Shown here: positions 61,530 to 64,000 of the stretch, in pieces
Layout: every line of letters starts with the position of its first letter
Position numbering within the stretch: position 1 is the first letter of the stretch
NCBI GenBank assembly: GCA_963728985.1
Contig: CAVSME010000008.1
Coordinates: forward strand, 124,001 to 188,000
Direction: 5' to 3'
Length of the DNA: 64,000 nt
DNA from: DASXAI01 sp963728985
GTDB taxonomy: Bacteria; Actinomycetota; Acidimicrobiia; Acidimicrobiales; Ilumatobacteraceae
Notes under the pieces: generated by a model
Databases searched by the model: none
What the model was told of the DNA's origin: nothing
Seen by the model: only the letters and a program-made list of their open reading frames with translations
Made by a program: the position numbers and the translations under genes

Positions 61530-61913
61530 ATGACCCGCCTCGTCGCTCCGCTGGTACTCGCAGCGCTGCTCCTCGTGGCCTGCGGACAGGACAACGATGA
61601 CAGCGCGTTGGTGTACCGGGCCGGCGAGTCAGTGGCGGTCGGCGTCGGTCAACACTTCTCCGTCGAGCTCGACAGCAACCCGACGACGGGCTACTCGTGG
61701 CAGCTCTCGGCGCCGCCCGGCGCGCAGGTGACCCTCGTCGACGAGGACTACACGCCGGCCGGCCCCCAGACGGCCGGCAGCGGCGGGGTCCAGCGGTTCA
61801 CGTTCGAGGCTGCCGCCACGGGGACCACGAGCCTGGCCTTCGCCTACGTGCGCCCGTGGGAGACAGGCGTGGCGCCTGCACAGACCGCCACGTTCCCCGT
61901 CAAGGTGAGCTGA
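61530..61913 (+). CDS. Chagasin-type (I42) protease inhibitor lipoprotein
   Basis: 127 residues. Lipobox LLLVACGQ; the inhibitor loops are LDSNPTTGYSWQLSAPPG (NPTTGY), GSGGVQRFTFEA (second loop) and AYVRPWETG (third loop RPWE). All three loops that block cysteine-protease sites in chagasin are present. It is membrane-anchored on the outside. The next gene starts 2 nt after its stop. Confidence 0.92.
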   Translation: MTRLVAPLVLAALLLVACGQDNDDSALVYRAGESVAVGVGQHFSVELDSNPTTGYSWQLSAPPGAQVTLVDEDYTPAGPQTAGSGGVQRFTFEAAATGTTSLAFAYVRPWETGVAPAQTATFPVKVS

Positions 61914-61915
61914 CA

Positions 61916-63817
61916 GTGGCGGCGACGAGCCCGTTCCCGCCGATCGCGGAGTACGCGTTCCTCTCCGACTGCACGACCGGTGCGCTCGTCGCTCCCAACG
62001 GCAACGTCGAGTGGCTGTGCCTGCCCCGCTTCGACTCCCCCAGCGTGTTCGGCGCGCTCCTCGACCGCGGGGCCGGGTTCTTCCGGCTGGCGCCCGACGG
62101 CGTCAACGTGCCCGTCTCGCGGCGCTACCTGCCCGGCACGATGGTGCTGGAGACGAGCTGGGGCACTCGAACCGGATGGGTGATCGTGCGCGACGCCCTC
62201 CTCATCGGCCCGTGGCACCGGATGTCGTCGCGCTCGAAGAACTACCGCCGCACGCCGACCGACTACGACGCCGAGCACGTGCTCACCCGCACCGTGCGGT
62301 GCGTGAACGGCGAAGTGCAGCTGAACCTCGACTGCGAGCCGGCGTTCGACTACGGGCGCGCCCGCGGCGAGTGGTCCTACACGGGCGACGGCTACACGCA
62401 GGGCGTCTGCCGGGCGCCCGGCTGTCCGGTCGAGCTGACCCTGACAGCATCGAGCAACCTCGGCTTCGAGGGCCCGCGCGCCTTGGCCCGCACGCTGGTG
62501 AAGGAGGGGGACACGCTCTTCTTCGCACTGTCGTGGAGCGAGCTCGCCCCGCCGGCCGACTACGACGAGGCCTACCGGCGGATGGTGTGGACGGCCCACC
62601 ATTGGCAGCACTGGCTCGACCATGGCGAGTTCCCCGACCACCCCTGGCGCACCCACCTCCAGCGCAGCGCCCTCACGCTGAAGGGCCTCACCTATGCACC
62701 GACAGGGGCGATGGTGGCCGCCGCCACCACCTCACTCCCCGAGACCCCGGGCGGTGAGCGCAACTGGGACTACCGCTACACGTGGATCAGAGACTCCACG
62801 TTCATGCTGTGGGGGCTCTACACACTCGGCTTCGACTGGGAGGCCAACGACTTCTTCTTCTTCATCGCCGACTGCGCCGAGGCGGAGATGGGCCGCCTCC
62901 AGATCATGTACGGGATCGGTGGTGAGGCCGAACTGCTGGAGTCGACGCTCGATCACCTCTCGGGCTACGAGAACGCCCGGCCCGTGCGCGTCGGCAACGG
63001 CGCCTACTGCCAGGACCAGCACGACGTCTGGGGCGCCGTCCTCGATTCGTTCTATCTCCACACGCGCTCGCGCGATCACCTGCCCGAGCGCATCTGGCCA
63101 TTGCTCGTGAAGCAGGTCGAGGACGCCATCACCAACTGGAGCCAGCCCGACCGTGGCATCTGGGAGGTACGGGGCGAGCCCCAGCACTTCACGTCGTCGA
63201 AGATGATGTGCTGGGTGGCGTGCGATCGGGGCGTCCGGCTGGCGGAGATGAAAGAGGAGTTCGAGACGGCCAAGCGGTGGCAGAAGGTGGCCGACGAGAT
63301 CCACGCCGACGTCTGCGCCCACGCCGTCGACGATCGAGGCGTCTTCACGCAGCACTACGGCACCAGCGCCCTCGACGCATCAGTCCTCCTGATGCCGCTC
63401 GTGCGGTTCCTGCCGCCCGACGACGAGCGGGTCGTCAAGACCGTCCTGGCCATCGCCGACGAACTCACCCTCGACGGCCTGGTCCTGCGCTACCGCGTGG
63501 ATGAGACCGACGACGGGCTGCACGGCCACGAGGGCACGTTCACGATCTGCTCGTTCTGGCTCGTGGCCGCGCTGGTGGAGATCGGCGAGATCGACCGGGC
63601 GCGCGCACTGTGCGAGCGTCTGCTCTCTCACGCCAGCCCCCTCGGGCTCTACGCCGAGGAGATCGACGCTCGCAGCGGTCGGCACCTCGGCAATTTCCCG
63701 CAGGCGTTCACCCACCTCGCACTGATAAACGCCGTGATGCACGTCATCCGCGCCGAGGAGACGGAGGGCGACGGCTACGAGCGCACGGGCGACTTCCGCC
63801 GTGGGCGCGCCAGCTGA
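61916..63817 (+). CDS. Glycoside hydrolase family 15 (trehalase/glucoamylase-like)
   Basis: 633 residues. The N-terminal beta-domain begins FPPIAEYAFLSDCTTGALVA and GNVEWLCLPRFDSPSVFGAL, typical of DUF5911-GH15 enzymes. The alpha/alpha barrel has RNWDYRYTWIRDSTFMLWGL, AYCQDQHDVWGAVLDSFYLH (acid E/D region) and GHEGTFTICSFWLVAALVEI (the Glu of GHEGTF is a catalytic residue). It splits alpha-glucosides such as trehalose. GTG 61916 starts directly after the inhibitor gene, so the two form an operon. Confidence 0.92.
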   Translation: MAATSPFPPIAEYAFLSDCTTGALVAPNGNVEWLCLPRFDSPSVFGALLDRGAGFFRLAPDGVNVPVSRRYLPGTMVLETSWGTRTGWVIVRDALLIGPWHRMSSRSKNYRRTPTDYDAEHVLTRTVRCVNGEVQLNLDCEPAFDYGRARGEWSYTGDGYTQGVCRAPGCPVELTLTASSNLGFEGPRALARTLVKEGDTLFFALSWSELAPPADYDEAYRRMVWTAHHWQHWLDHGEFPDHPWRTHLQRSALTLKGLTYAPTGAMVAAATTSLPETPGGERNWDYRYTWIRDSTFMLWGLYTLGFDWEANDFFFFIADCAEAEMGRLQIMYGIGGEAELLESTLDHLSGYENARPVRVGNGAYCQDQHDVWGAVLDSFYLHTRSRDHLPERIWPLLVKQVEDAITNWSQPDRGIWEVRGEPQHFTSSKMMCWVACDRGVRLAEMKEEFETAKRWQKVADEIHADVCAHAVDDRGVFTQHYGTSALDASVLLMPLVRFLPPDDERVVKTVLAIADELTLDGLVLRYRVDETDDGLHGHEGTFTICSFWLVAALVEIGEIDRARALCERLLSHASPLGLYAEEIDARSGRHLGNFPQAFTHLALINAVMHVIRAEETEGDGYERTGDFRRGRAS

Positions 63818-63869
63818 TTTTCGTTCGGCCAGCGTATGGAACGGACACCGTCCTGGGAATAGCGGGCGC

Positions 63870-64000
63870 ATGGCAGCGAAGCGATCATCGGGCGGCATGA
63901 CGAAGGCGCACAAGGAGGCGCTGGCGACAGGGCGGAACGAAAGCCGGATCGTCCGGCGCTACTTGGAGGCGTTGGCGGCGTCGAAACCAAAGCGGGGCCG
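63870..64000 (+). CDS. Small conserved hypothetical protein, 3'-partial
   Basis: The frame from ATG 63870 runs MAAKRSSGGMTKAHKEALAT, GRNESRIVRRYLEALAASKP, KRGR into the window edge. The pattern (HKEALATGR-ES-AV-RYLEAL-KPKRGR) matches short basic actinobacterial proteins I recall. It is cut by the end of the window. Function unknown. Confidence 0.65.
   Translation, partial: MAAKRSSGGMTKAHKEALATGRNESRIVRRYLEALAASKPKRG

Overview
The window reads as chromosomal DNA of a high-GC Gram-positive bacterium. Short ATGA/GTGA gene overlaps are frequent, GTG and TTG starts are common, and the families are typical of actinobacteria: F420-type LLM oxidoreductases, a TIGR03086 protein, a DUF5990 protein, GAF/ANTAR regulators, an MSMEG_4193-like histidine phosphatase and a zf-RING_7 coiled-coil protein. 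An acidimicrobial or related soil/water actinomycete is my inference; there is no rRNA to settle it. I recognised no tRNA, rRNA or CRISPR array.

Layout. 1-8.8 kb is accessory and eroded: a membrane pentapeptide-like protein cut by the window edge, a TetR gene facing a small NTF2-fold/TIGR03086 pair across an operator, a frameshifted secreted-protein remnant, a broken IS110 transposase, a flavin oxidoreductase and an integrase remnant with an internal deletion. 8.9-12.1 kb is a copper locus: YcnI converges on an overlapping operon of a small membrane protein, a CopC-CopD fusion and a lipoprotein cytochrome c. 12.3-17 kb holds single metabolic genes (ester cyclase-like, methyltransferase, acyl-CoA carboxylase beta subunit, DUF1801, LLM oxidoreductase). 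17-22.8 kb is a glycan cluster: a GT4 gene facing a tightly coupled GT4 / six-hairpin-like protein / GH130 phosphorylase operon, followed by a VC0807-like membrane protein.

23-35.5 kb mixes small-molecule enzymes (VOC, P450 joined to DUF1059, nitroreductase, SnoaL-like, LLM), a zinc-ribbon metallopeptidase with a wHTH partner, small zinc-finger and membrane proteins, an alpha/beta hydrolase, a desaturase, two decayed GAF/ANTAR regulators and a cold-shock gene with a strong terminator hairpin. 35.5-42 kb is a catabolic-looking run: cyclase, DUF7064-like, unknown, APH-like phosphotransferase and two SDRs, closing against a CoA-transferase. 42-50 kb carries DUF5990, an anti-sigma-type ATPase, an MFS exporter, a HAD/esterase/DUF5655 operon, an ATP-grasp enzyme and two repeat families. 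49.7-53.9 kb is a four-gene operon headed by a class A penicillin-binding protein. 54-64 kb has an aspartyl-hydroxylase-like protein, a CDF metal exporter, a cyclase-STAND ATPase, an OAC acyltransferase, a chagasin-type inhibitor with a GH15 enzyme, and a partial small gene at the edge.

Two themes cross the window. First, four otherwise normal genes (VOC, MFS, cyclase-STAND, acyltransferase) each contain exactly one extra base, which looks more like assembly indels than biology. Second, several loci are truly eroded, with internal deletions. The non-coding DNA also carries a palindromic REP-like repeat (three copies) and a 77-bp tandem repeat with a distant inverted copy.
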